From NCBI RefSeq assembly GCF_002078235.1, contig NZ_MSGP01000180.1:1-37360 (forward strand): a stretch of DNA of 37,360 nt. The letters are read 5' to 3'. This document shows, piece by piece, positions 1 through 8,148 of this stretch. The DNA comes from Streptomyces viridosporus. GTDB lineage: Bacteria > Actinomycetota > Actinomycetes > Streptomycetales > Streptomycetaceae. Position 1 is the stretch's first letter; each line of letters begins with the position of its first letter. Under the pieces are notes generated by a model that saw only the letters and a list, made by a program, of their open reading frames with translations, was not told the DNA's origin and searched no databases. The position numbers and the translations under genes are program-made.

Positions 1-550
1 GCCGCCGCCGCTCCGCCTCCTCCGTCCGCCGTGTGCGCACCGTGCTCCCCACCAGCCAGACCGCGACCAGAGCCAGACAGAACGCGAGATAGTCCGGAAT
101 CGCCTGTGGTGAGCCGAGGCGGTCCAGGACGACGGCCAGCACGGCGTAGCTCACACTCGCCACGACGGCCAGACCGTGGCGGAAGCGGATCTGATGAGCC
201 CCGGCGGAGTACAGGGCCAGATACAGCCCCATACTCGCGAACGTCGTCGCGAAGCCCAGCGCCTGGTGCACGGCGAACGCGCCCGCGACGACGGCCAGAC
301 AGACTGCGGGCCACCTGCGGCGGACCGCCAGCGGCAGGGCTTGGGCCAGGACCAGCCCGACGCCCAGCACGTCCGCCGGCCGCTCGGGCAGATCGCCGAT
401 CTGCGCACCGAGGTTGGACAGGGTCGGCACGAAGGCCAGCAGGCTGAGCGTCAGGGCGAGGATGCCGTCCTTGAGGAGAGCGTCCCGCTCCTGCCACCGG
501 TCGAGCGACGCCCGGAGCAGCGGAATGCTCCAAGTCGCCTGACGGGACAT
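1..550 (-). CDS. sensor histidine kinase, N-terminal part (cut by window edge)
   Basis: Only the first 183 residues are visible; the gene runs off the left edge. It starts at an ATG at 550, reading MSRQATWSIPLL. The visible part is mostly hydrophobic, with about five or six membrane-spanning stretches separated by short charged loops, and ends in an Arg/Glu-rich linker (RTRRTEEAERRRR). In NarL-partner histidine kinases of actinobacteria this is the membrane sensor region just before the HisKA_3 dimerisation helix. The catalytic domain is outside the window, so the assignment rests on layout and composition. The CPBP protease gene ends 28 bp upstream on the same strand, so the two may be co-transcribed. 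The expected response regulator would lie further left. Another integral membrane protein is possible, but the charged linker favours a kinase. Confidence 0.72.
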   Translation of the reverse strand, partial: MSRQATWSIPLLRASLDRWQERDALLKDGILALTLSLLAFVPTLSNLGAQIGDLPERPADVLGVGLVLAQALPLAVRRRWPAVCLAVVAGAFAVHQALGFATTFASMGLYLALYSAGAHQIRFRHGLAVVASVSYAVLAVVLDRLGSPQAIPDYLAFCLALVAVWLVGSTVRTRRTEEAERRR

Positions 551-578
551 CACTTCAGTTTCCTCCAACTGGCCTGTC

Positions 579-1457
579 TCAACGGGACGCGCGTCGGCGG
601 GCCTTGATGCCACCGTTCCGGTGGGCGCGGACGAGCATCGAGGCGGCGATGGCCACGCCCATGAGGACGGGCATGATCGATGCCTCCAGACCGAAGCTGC
701 CACCGGTCAGGAGGGCGGAGCCATGGACGTCAACGGTGAACAGGCCCTCGGGGGCGTGTCCGGAGACCGGGATACCGAGCAACTGCTCCGTGGTGTTCCA
801 GGCGAAGTGCAGACCTGCGACGAACCAGATGTTACGCCGCCACAAGAACGCGGCTCCGAGCAGGACGCCCGCCTCCAGAGCGATCGCCACTCCGCTCCAT
901 GCGTTCGCTCCCGGAGCGCCCAGGTGGGCGACACCGAAGAACAGCGAGGTGATCACGATGGCGGCCCGGCTGCCCCACAGCTGCTCAAGAGCCTGCAGGG
1001 CAAGACCGCGGAACAACAACTCCTCGGTGACCGCAGCGCCGATCTGCACCACGACCGCGGTCCAGACGACCGACATGAAGCCGTTGCCCGCCCAGGAGAA
1101 CGCGTAGCCTCCGAACGCCGTGATCAGGAGGGCGGAGACGAGGATGAAGCCCAGGCCGATCCCGCCGCCCAGCAGCGCCTCCCGGCCGGCCCCGAGCCGG
1201 GCGATCTCCGGCGTGGAGCGTCGTGCGACACGGCGCATGACCAACCAGTACACGGCCACCGCGGCGGCCGCGCCCAGCACCGGTACCGGGCCGGGTCCGG
1301 TCGCCGTCAGGCCCGAGATCAGGCCGACACCGACCATCCCCGTCAGCATCCAGCCGAGCGGGGAACGCGCGATCCGACCGAAACGGCCGCCGCGTCCGTC
1401 GCGGTCCTTGTCCAGGCCGGAGCCTGTGTCGTGCTGTGTGGCGGACGTCGTGCCCAT
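579..1457 (-). CDS. CPBP family intramembrane metalloprotease
   Basis: A 292-residue multi-pass membrane protein of the CPBP (CAAX protease and bacteriocin-processing) family. The three family motifs are present in order: EELLFRG near residues 145-151 (double Glu and Arg), FGVAH near 174-178, and GLHFAWN near 215-221, giving the expected Glu-Glu, His and His/Asn active-site set. About seven hydrophobic segments surround them. I start at the ATG at 1457 (MGTTSATQHD) because AGGGGG lies about 8 nt upstream. The open frame continues to 1625, but that extension is Arg/Pro-rich and looks untranslated. The natural substrate is unknown; bacterial members process prenylated or peptide substrates or give bacteriocin immunity. 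It is followed 28 bp later by the sensor-kinase gene, which suggests a membrane-signalling operon. Confidence 0.88.
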   Translation of the reverse strand: MGTTSATQHDTGSGLDKDRDGRGGRFGRIARSPLGWMLTGMVGVGLISGLTATGPGPVPVLGAAAAVAVYWLVMRRVARRSTPEIARLGAGREALLGGGIGLGFILVSALLITAFGGYAFSWAGNGFMSVVWTAVVVQIGAAVTEELLFRGLALQALEQLWGSRAAIVITSLFFGVAHLGAPGANAWSGVAIALEAGVLLGAAFLWRRNIWFVAGLHFAWNTTEQLLGIPVSGHAPEGLFTVDVHGSALLTGGSFGLEASIMPVLMGVAIAASMLVRAHRNGGIKARRRASR

Positions 1458-2143
1458 GGTGGCCCCCTGTACTGGTCGCCCCTGCGGCGACCTGACGACC
1501 ACGCTAGGAAGCCGCCGACGTCCGCGAATCACCCGCGCATGGACAGCTCCTGTAGCTCTCACGGGGGATGCGCCACTTGCCCCCGCCCGCTCAGCCCGCT
1601 CCGCTACGGGACGCGGCCGAGGCACGAACAGGACCGGGCGCCGTAGGAGGGCCAGGACCCATGGCCGCCGCGGCGGCGAGATCGAGGTGGGAGTGCAGGT
1701 CCGGCTCCGACCGGCCGTAGGGGTTCACATGCGTCTAGGACAGTGGGGACAGTGGGGAAGAGCGCCCGCCGGTCCGCACCGGTGAGGCGGGTGGTCGCCG
1801 GGTGCCTCCGCCGCCCCCCGGCCCCCGCTCCCCCGGCACGGACCACGCTCCCGTCGTGGACCGGGAGGACGTGCCGGTCCTCCGGGACGCCCTCGCCCGC
1901 ATGGCCGCCACGCAGGGGGCCACCGAGCGAGAAGCCGGAGCCGCGGGTGCCGGTGTCGGGGAGGGCGACGCCCCCAGCGCGCTTGCCCCGCGCCGGGCTG
2001 GGGGCCGGCGGATGACGTGCCGCTGGTGCTGCTCGACGAAGACGAGGACCGGTGACGACCGGGGGTTGCGGGGCTGACCCCGCGCTCCGTCACGGTCGGC
2101 GCGGCTCGTCCGATCGGCGGGCCGTACCGGCTTGGCAGAACAC
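1458..2143. other. gene-poor interval
   Basis: No gene in this 686-nt stretch can be supported. It holds a short direct repeat (GACAGTGGG twice, about 1739-1756) and a small hairpin GCGGGG-CTGA-CCCCGC at 2068-2083. A plus-strand reading from a GTG at 1802 has acceptable codon bias until about 1990, after which a second frame ending at 2054 (LVLLDEDEDR) looks better. This could be a frameshifted relic of a small gene, but nothing in it is recognisable. Confidence 0.4.
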
Positions 2144-2788
2144 TCAGCCCGCCCGGGCGGCGGTGAGGTGGGCGTCCACGGCGGCGACACCGTCGACGCC
2201 CTGGCAGAGGCCCACCACCACCGGGACGAGTCGCGGTTCCGGGACACGCCCCCGAAGGGTGACGACCCCGTCCCGGACCTCGACCGCGACGGTGCCCTCG
2301 GCCAGGCCGAGGATGCCCCCCAGGACGTCCCGCTCGACCTCGCCGCGGATCTCGGCGTCGGAGCGGATGAAGGCGCCGAGCAGGTCGCTGCGGGTGACGA
2401 TGCCGGTGAGGAGCCCGTCGTCGCCGACCACCGGCAACTGCTTGACGCGCCGCCTGCGGAGTTCCCGCGCGGCCCGGGGGATCGTCCAGTCGGCGCGGGC
2501 GGTGAAGACGGGACTGCTCATGAGCGCGCCCGCGGTCCGCGCCCGGGCCTTGCCCCAGGAGCGCTCGTCGCTCCCGTCCTGACCTTGCGGATCGGGCATG
2601 CCGGTCTCGTGCCGCAGCACGTCGGAGGCGGACACGACGCCGACGGGAGCGCCGTCCTCGTCGACGACCGGGGCCGCGACGATGTCGTTCGCGTCCAGCA
2701 GGGCGGCGACCTCCTGCAACGGTGTGTCGGGGCGGAGGGTGACGACCTCCCCGGTCATCACGTCACCGACCGTGCGGCGGTGCAGCAT
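2144..2788 (-). CDS. CBS-CBS-BON domain protein
   Basis: A 214-residue soluble protein with two CBS domains (about residues 1-61 and 85-140) and a C-terminal BON domain (about 146-208). The first CBS begins TVGDVMTGEVVTLRPDTPL and ends GVVSASDVLRHE; the second contains SSPVFTARADWTI and GIVTRSDLL. The BON part carries GTVAVEVRDGVVTLRGRV. CBS pairs form Bateman modules that bind adenine nucleotides; BON domains bind lipid or membrane surfaces. This architecture is common in Streptomyces, often near stress genes. The start at 2788 (MLHRRTVGDVM) is chosen for its GGAGGAGG ribosome site; the upstream in-frame extension to 2908 is low-complexity. There is no obvious operon partner, and the ligand and pathway cannot be read from the sequence. 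Confidence 0.9.
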   Translation of the reverse strand: MLHRRTVGDVMTGEVVTLRPDTPLQEVAALLDANDIVAAPVVDEDGAPVGVVSASDVLRHETGMPDPQGQDGSDERSWGKARARTAGALMSSPVFTARADWTIPRAARELRRRRVKQLPVVGDDGLLTGIVTRSDLLGAFIRSDAEIRGEVERDVLGGILGLAEGTVAVEVRDGVVTLRGRVPEPRLVPVVVGLCQGVDGVAAVDAHLTAARAG

Positions 2789-3374
2789 GGCATCGGCCTC
2801 CTCCGCTGTACGACGGGGCGGCCGCGGCCGGGCCGCCCGGGCGGACCACATCCGGCGCGCCGGCCTCCGCGCCCCGGCCGGCTCGTCCACGCCGTCTTCC
2901 CTCCCCATGACAGCACCGCGCCGCTCCGGCGGCCAGTGCCGTTCGGCCGGGCGGGGGGACCGGCGGCCCCATGGCCAGGAGGGCGGCCAGGAGGACGGCC
3001 GAGCGCGCGGTAGATGCCGGCGACGCCGGGCGCCCGGCCCTTGCGCTTGCGGAGGGGGTGATCAGGTCACCCCCTGACCGCTCACCCAGCGACATGGACC
3101 TGCGGGCTTCAGCCGCGCATCCGCGCCCCCTCCAGCAGCGAACTGGACCGGCTGGGATCGATGACCTGACGTTCCGGGCCCGCCGACCGTCGGATCGGCG
3201 GACCCGGTGATCGGTGACGGTCAGCCGATGCTCACCGGAGACGTCCGGGGGGGACGACGTCGGTGACGCGGCGGGTGGTCGTGGGGCGGGCGGCTTCTCG
3301 GGTGGCGAGCAGGGCGACGAGCAGGGCGGCCATCGTGTGCCGCCCACGACGGGTGTGGTGTGCGTGTCGCGCGG
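2789..3374. other. gene-poor interval with a short perfect hairpin
   Basis: No convincing gene in this 586-nt stretch. It contains the inverted repeat GGGGGTGA / TCACCCCC at 3054-3061 and 3067-3074 with a 5-nt loop, which could be a terminator or a protein-binding site. A 33-codon minus-strand reading at 3232-3333, just downstream of the response regulator, is too short to call. Confidence 0.4.
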
Positions 3375-4037
3375 TCAAGAGCCGCGTGGGGTCACCAGGC
3401 CGGACTCGTAGGCGAGGACCACGAGTTGGGCGCGGTCCCGGGCGCGCAGCTTGGTCATGGCCCGGTTGACGTGGGTCTTCGCGGTCAGCGGGCTGATCAC
3501 CATACGGTCCGCGATCTCGTCGTTGGACAGGCCCTGCGCGACCAGGGCGACGGCCTCGCGTTCGCGGCCGGTCAGCTCTTCCAGCCCGGCGCCGGTGCCG
3601 GTGGGGGGCGGCTGGGTGACGTACCGGTTGATCAGCTTGCGGGTGATCGAGGGGGCGAGCAGGGCGTCGCCCCGCGCGGCGACGCGCACGGCGTGCAGGA
3701 AGTCCTCCGGTACGACGTCCTTGACCAGGAACCCGGCGGCGCCGGCGCGCAGCGCGTCGAAGACGTGTTCGTCCAGGCCGTAGTTGGTGAGGATGACGAC
3801 GTGCACCCCGGTCAGGGCCGGGTCCGCGGCGATGCGCCGGGTCACCTCGATGCCGTCGACGACCGGCATCCGGATGTCGACGAGCGCGACGTCGGGCAGG
3901 TGCTCCCGGGCGCGTTCCAGGCCCTCGCTGCCGTCGGCGGCCTCGGCCACCACCTCGATGTCGTCCTCCAGATCGAGGAGCGCGCGGAATCCGCTGCGGA
4001 TGAGCGGCTGGTCGTCGACCAGCAGGACACGGATCAC
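3375..4037 (-). CDS. NarL/FixJ-type response regulator
   Basis: A 220-residue two-component response regulator. The N-terminal receiver domain begins IRVLLVDDQ with the acidic pair D8/D9. The phosphoacceptor is D54 in LVDIRMP, and the conserved Lys is in FLVKDV. The C-terminal LuxR-type helix-turn-helix starts LTGREREAVALVAQGLSN and includes TAKTHVNRAMTKL, so it should bind DNA and control transcription when phosphorylated. The start is a GTG at 4037. It overlaps the stop of the upstream histidine kinase by 4 bp (GTGA), which indicates translational coupling and identifies the kinase as its partner. The receiver motif starts at residue 4, so little N-terminal sequence can be missing. Target genes are unknown; the divergent DUF6223 gene beyond the kinase is a candidate. 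Confidence 0.95.
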   Translation of the reverse strand: MIRVLLVDDQPLIRSGFRALLDLEDDIEVVAEAADGSEGLERAREHLPDVALVDIRMPVVDGIEVTRRIAADPALTGVHVVILTNYGLDEHVFDALRAGAAGFLVKDVVPEDFLHAVRVAARGDALLAPSITRKLINRYVTQPPPTGTGAGLEELTGREREAVALVAQGLSNDEIADRMVISPLTAKTHVNRAMTKLRARDRAQLVVLAYESGLVTPRGS

Positions 4038-5161
4038 GACGCTCGCTCCAGGGGGAGTTCGGCCTGGACGGTGAAGCCGCCCCCGCCGCGCGGTTCCGCC
4101 CTCAGCCGGCCGCCGAGGGCGGTGACGCGTTCGCGCATCCCGAGCAGTCCGACGCCGGGTTCCGGCGCACCGGCCGGTGTGGCCCTGCCGTCGTCGTCGA
4201 TGCGTAGCGCAAGGACGTCGGGGCGGCAGTGGATCCGGACCGTCGCCGTGGCGGCGTCCGCGTGGCGGGTGATGTTGGTCAGCGACTCCTGGACGATCCG
4301 GTAGACGGTCCGGCCCACTGCGGCCGGCACGTCGTGCCGCTGTCCCTCGATCGTCAGCGTCGCCTCCAGGCCGAGGTCGCGAGCCCGCTTCACCAGTTCC
4401 GGGACGTCGTCGAGTCCGCGCGGCGGGGCCGTGTCGTCGTCGCGCAGCGCCTGGAGGGTCGCGCGCAGCTCCCGGCTCGCCTCCCGCCCGGCCTCCTGGA
4501 TCGCCAGCAGGGTCTCCGGCACCTGTTCGCCGCGCTTGCGCGCCACGTGGACGGCGACTTCGGCCTGCACCTTGATCACCGAGATCTGGTGGGTGAGCGC
4601 ATCGTGCAGCTCCCGCGCGATGTGCAGCCGCTCCTCGTCGGCACGGCGCCGCGCGGTCTCCTCCCGGGTGCGCTCGGCCTCGTCCGCCCGCCGCTCGGCC
4701 TGCCGCAGCGCCTCCCCCGCGGCGCCGGCCGCGATCAGCCAGGCGATCTCGAGGGCGCCTCGGGCCCGCGCGAACGCTTCGCCCGTGTCGTGCAGGCCCG
4801 AGACCAGGGCGGCGAGCGGGAGCAGGGCCAGCACGGCCACGCTCGCCGCCACCGTGACGGTGCGGTGCCCCGCCCGCACGGCCGCGTACACCGCGAACAG
4901 GTACGCGACGGCGGGCACGTCGAGACCGACCGCCTGGTGGCCCACCGCGCACAGCCCGGTGACGCCCAGCACGGCGACCGGGGCTCTGCGGCGCACAGCC
5001 AGCGCCAGCCCGCCGGCCGTCAGCAGCACGTACCCGAGCACCTCGAGGTTCGTGGCGGAACGCTGCCCGGACAGGCCGGTGATCAGCAGTGCCGCCGCCA
5101 CGCCGACAGCGATCCCCCAGTCCCCGGCACCGACTCGGACACCGGGCTCGCCCGCACTCAT
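4034..5161 (-). CDS. sensor histidine kinase (HisKA_3, NarL partner)
   Basis: A 375-residue membrane kinase. Residues 1-150 hold about five hydrophobic segments (for example VAAALLITGL and VLGYVLLTAGGLALAV), followed by a Glu/Arg-rich coiled linker. The HisKA_3 dimerisation helix carries the phosphoacceptor His186 in IARELHDALTHQ. The HATPase domain follows, with the N-box YRIVQESLTNITRHA, an acidic LRIDDDG stretch and the G-box GVGLLGMRERVTALGG. It should autophosphorylate and pass phosphate to the response regulator whose GTG overlaps its stop codon. The start is the ATG at 5161; no strong ribosome site is evident. The stimulus is unknown. The 229-bp gap to the divergent DUF6223 gene should hold promoters for both directions. 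Confidence 0.94.
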   Translation of the reverse strand: MSAGEPGVRVGAGDWGIAVGVAAALLITGLSGQRSATNLEVLGYVLLTAGGLALAVRRRAPVAVLGVTGLCAVGHQAVGLDVPAVAYLFAVYAAVRAGHRTVTVAASVAVLALLPLAALVSGLHDTGEAFARARGALEIAWLIAAGAAGEALRQAERRADEAERTREETARRRADEERLHIARELHDALTHQISVIKVQAEVAVHVARKRGEQVPETLLAIQEAGREASRELRATLQALRDDDTAPPRGLDDVPELVKRARDLGLEATLTIEGQRHDVPAAVGRTVYRIVQESLTNITRHADAATATVRIHCRPDVLALRIDDDGRATPAGAPEPGVGLLGMRERVTALGGRLRAEPRGGGGFTVQAELPLERAS

Positions 5162-5390
5162 GCGCGCACCCTAGCTGGCCGCCTCCGCGGGCAACTCCCC
5201 CTCGCGGACGAGTGGCCGGCTACCGCACACGCGGTACTTCCGCGCTTCCTGCGCCCTCGGCGGTAGCCGCATGCGGCGTCGGCGGCAGGGCGAAGTGTCC
5301 GCGCCCGCCGGACGACCCGGAGCGGTCCGGCGGACATGCTCGAACAGCACCTGGTCACAGGGAGATTCACCGGGAGAAAAGGAGTCCTCC

Positions 5391-5843
5391 ATGTCTGCCC
5401 GTCGCCTGCTTGCCGCCGCCGCGGCCGCCCTGCTCGGAGGCATCGCGTTCGCCGCACCGGCGGCCGCGCACCCCTCGCTCCAGCCGGTCGCCGCCGGTGC
5501 CTACGACTTCGGCCTCGGGCGACTCGGGGCCGCCACGGGCGCCCTGTTGGGGCTGGCCGGCGTGGTCGTCGCCGGACTGGCGCTGGCCCGCCCGGCCGGT
5601 CGTCTGGGCACCGCCAACGGATCACTCGGCGCCATGACGGCCATGGGGGCGGGGCTGATCGGCATGACCCTCGGCGGGTTGGTCGCGGCCACCGCCGACG
5701 GTGGTCTCGGCACCGGCAACGGGCTGGGCGGGGCCTACGTGGCCCTCCTGGTCGGGCTGATCGGCACCGCCCTCGGCGGGCTGGCGCTGGCCCGCTCCCG
5801 CCGCACCGGCCCACGCCGCGCCCGGGACGTCCCCGGCCGGTGA
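5391..5843 (+). CDS. DUF6223-like small membrane protein
   Basis: A 150-residue protein with an N-terminal signal peptide or anchor (MSARRLLAAAAAALLGGIAF, then APAAAHP as a likely cleavage area). It then has three or four Gly/Ala-rich hydrophobic segments arranged as an internal repeat (LGAATGALLGLAGVVVAGLA, LGAMTAMGAGLIGMTLGGL, GAYVALLVGLIGTALGGLA) and a short basic tail. This layout matches the actinobacterial DUF6223 family, whose function is not known. The ribosome site AAAAGGAG lies just before the ATG at 5391. It is transcribed divergently from the two-component system, so it may be a target or sensory partner of that system; this is inference from position only. Confidence 0.8.
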   Translation: MSARRLLAAAAAALLGGIAFAAPAAAHPSLQPVAAGAYDFGLGRLGAATGALLGLAGVVVAGLALARPAGRLGTANGSLGAMTAMGAGLIGMTLGGLVAATADGGLGTGNGLGGAYVALLVGLIGTALGGLALARSRRTGPRRARDVPGR

Positions 5844-5857
5844 CCGGCCAGGGGCGT

Positions 5858-5873
5858 CCGCGTGATCACGCGG
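5858..5873. repeat. 16-bp perfect palindrome
   Basis: CCGCGTGATCACGCGG lies 15 bp after the stop of the DUF6223 gene. It is perfectly self-complementary without a loop, so it resembles an operator more than a terminator. It precedes the glycoside hydrolase gene by about 150 bp. Confidence 0.4.
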
Positions 5874-6023
5874 TTCCGTGCGAGAGGGCGTTCGGTGCGG
5901 AGCTCGGCCGGACGTGTCGGCGGGGAGCGCGTCGGCCACGGCACCACCGGGTTCCAGGTCTGGACCACACCGCCGTCATGCCCCACCATGGCGCTGTCAT
6001 GACAAGTGGAGGCAGCGGCCGGG

Positions 6024-7952
6024 GTGGTGACCGTGCGCGGTTCATGGAGCACGAGGGTTCTGTCGCTCATCGTCCTGATGGTGCTGTCGGTGCCCGTTCC
6101 CGCGGTCGCGTTCCCACCCCCGAGCACCGCCCGTGCGCAGGCCGCGTCCGCCGCCGACTGGACGGCGCCGCTCAGCACGAGGGGCCGCTGGATCGTCGAC
6201 GCGGACGGTGACCGATTCCAACTGCGCTCCGGCAACTGGCACGGGGCCAGCGGCACGTGGAACGGCACCGGCAGCGCGGAAGAGGACCGCAACCACCACG
6301 CGGGGGAGAACTCCCACCGGATACCGCTCGGCCTCGACCGCGCCCCCATGGCCGAGATCATCGCCGGTTTCCGGGAGATCGGGATCAACAGCATCCGTCT
6401 GCCCTTCTCCAACGAAATGATCCACGACCCCCGCCCCGTCACGGACGGCGCCGTCGCCGCCAACCCCGCCCTCAAGGGGAAGACACCCCTGCAGGTCTAC
6501 GACGCCGTCGTGCGTGAACTCACCGACTCGGGCCTCGCGGTGATCCTCAACAACCACACCAACACGACCCGCTGGTGCTGCGGGGTCGACGGCAACGAAC
6601 GGTGGAACGCGAGCCAGTCCACCGAGACCTGGGAGAACGACTGGCTGTTCATGGCCCGCCGCTACCGGAACAACGATCGCGTCGTGGGCGCGGACCTCTA
6701 CAACGAGGTCCGCCGCACCGTCTGGGACGACCCCAACTGGGGCCTGGGCGACCACCACGACTGGTTCGCCGCCTCCCAGCGCGTCGGCGACCGCATCCTG
6801 ACGGAGGCCGACAGCGACCTCCTCATCATCGTCGAGGGCATCAACTGGACCGGCATCCCGGTCGACGGCTTCGCGCACGGACGCCCCACCCTCGAGCCCG
6901 TACGCCGCCTCTCGCACACCCTCGTCGCCTCCGGCAAGCTCGTGTACTCCGCCCACTTCTACGGCTACACCGGCCCGAACCACAGCGGCGCGACCGGGAT
7001 CGGCGAAACCTCCGACCCCCGCTACCAGGACCTCTCCCCCGCCGAACTGATCGACGTGCTGAACCGCCAGGCCTTCTTCGCCGCCGCCGAACCGGACCGG
7101 CACTTCACCGCCCCCGTCTGGATCAGCGAGTTCGGTGTCGGCGGCCGTGAGGAAACGGGTGCCGCCCAGCGCGCCTGGTTCGAGAACTTCGTCGACCATC
7201 TGATCCGCACCGACGCCGACTTCGCTTACTGGCCGCTCGTGGGCTGGCACGACAACCGACGAGGCAACGGCTGGGCCCTGCTGCACTGGGACGCCGCAGG
7301 CCGCCGCATGGGGCTCTACGACGGCGACGACTGGCGAGCCGGCGCGTGGAGGCGACTCGTCGGGGCCACCGGCCGCACCGGACACGTCGCCCCCGTGGCC
7401 GACTGGTCGATGCTCAGCCCCGACCACGGCGACTTCGTCGCCTCACTGCGGATGCGCGCGTTGCCCGACTGGGACCCGGGCGCGCGCAAGGCCGCCTGCC
7501 CCGACGGGCAGCGCCTCGTGGGCCTGAGCCACACCGGCAACCGTGGCCTGTGCTCCGACGTGAGTGCGGGCCCTCTGGGGGACCCGCAGGGTGGACACGA
7601 AGTGGTCAAGGACGAGCGGCACGTCACGCCGGGCCGTGACTGGGCATCCGGTTACACCAAACTCCAGTGCCCCGAGGGCCGCTTCCTCACCGGCTACAGC
7701 GTGCGCGGGGCCGCTGTCTCGGCCGCCCTGTGCGCGAAGGCCTCACCCGGCGCGATCACCGCCACGAGCGGCCGTACGGTCTGGTTCGACCGGAGCGACA
7801 ACCGGGGCACCCTGCCCAAGGGCGGCGACTTCGCGACCGGCCACTACAAGGGCCAGTGCGCGGACGACGAATACGCCGCCGGTATCGCCTACACCGGCCG
7901 CATCGGCTCCTCACGAACCCCCGACGCCCTGTACTGCCGCAAGCTCGACTGA
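6024..7952 (+). CDS. secreted GH5-type glycoside hydrolase with C-terminal Cys-containing repeats
   Basis: About 642 residues. A signal peptide (basic RGSWSTR, then VLSLIVLMVLSVPVPAVA) marks it as secreted. The catalytic part shows GH5 (cellulase-family) features: IGINSIRLPFSNEM on an early beta strand, the proton donor Glu228 in GADLYNEV, SAHFYGY, and the nucleophile Glu369 in VWISEFGVGG. After about residue 440 come three related segments of roughly 50 residues, each with a C-P/A-D/E-G-like start and a terminal Cys (ACPDGQRLVGLSHTG, LQCPEGRFLTGYSVRG, GQCADDEYAAGIAYTG). They are probably an accessory or carbohydrate-binding module. The likely role is endo-acting hydrolysis of a beta-glucan-type polysaccharide; the exact substrate cannot be read. 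The frame is open from a GTG at 6006. I prefer the GTG at 6024 because GGAGG at 6008-6012 is then a ribosome site; 6027 and 6033 are alternatives. Confidence 0.88.
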   Translation: MVTVRGSWSTRVLSLIVLMVLSVPVPAVAFPPPSTARAQAASAADWTAPLSTRGRWIVDADGDRFQLRSGNWHGASGTWNGTGSAEEDRNHHAGENSHRIPLGLDRAPMAEIIAGFREIGINSIRLPFSNEMIHDPRPVTDGAVAANPALKGKTPLQVYDAVVRELTDSGLAVILNNHTNTTRWCCGVDGNERWNASQSTETWENDWLFMARRYRNNDRVVGADLYNEVRRTVWDDPNWGLGDHHDWFAASQRVGDRILTEADSDLLIIVEGINWTGIPVDGFAHGRPTLEPVRRLSHTLVASGKLVYSAHFYGYTGPNHSGATGIGETSDPRYQDLSPAELIDVLNRQAFFAAAEPDRHFTAPVWISEFGVGGREETGAAQRAWFENFVDHLIRTDADFAYWPLVGWHDNRRGNGWALLHWDAAGRRMGLYDGDDWRAGAWRRLVGATGRTGHVAPVADWSMLSPDHGDFVASLRMRALPDWDPGARKAACPDGQRLVGLSHTGNRGLCSDVSAGPLGDPQGGHEVVKDERHVTPGRDWASGYTKLQCPEGRFLTGYSVRGAAVSAALCAKASPGAITATSGRTVWFDRSDNRGTLPKGGDFATGHYKGQCADDEYAAGIAYTGRIGSSRTPDALYCRKLD

Positions 7953-8094
7953 CGTGCATCGTTGATCGTTCCGGGTTCGGCGGGGACTCCGGAGTGCTCG
8001 GAGTTCGGTCGGACGACCCGAAGCGGGAGGCGACCGGCACCGTGCCGTCCGGCGGAGGCGAGGTCGCCCCCGGGATCGACGCGTCAGTGCCCGG

Positions 8095-8139
8095 CCACCG
8101 GCCCCGCCCTCACCGGAAAGGCAGGGGCGGGGCCGGTGG
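8095..8139. terminator. bidirectional terminator between the hydrolase and parB
   Basis: A perfect 15-bp GC-rich inverted repeat (8095-8109 pairs with 8125-8139, 15-nt loop) between two convergent genes. It ends 9 bp from the parB stop. Confidence 0.8.
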
Positions 8140-8148
8140 GCGGCTCCG

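Noticed and set aside
1802..2077. Plus-strand 91-codon reading starting MPPPPPGPRS
   Set aside because: Codon bias looks acceptable only in the first part and then favours another frame; no recognisable motif, and flanking sequence is low-complexity. A frameshifted relic is possible but not supportable.
3232..3333. 33-codon minus-strand reading downstream of the response regulator
   Set aside because: Too short and low-complexity, with no clear ribosome site.
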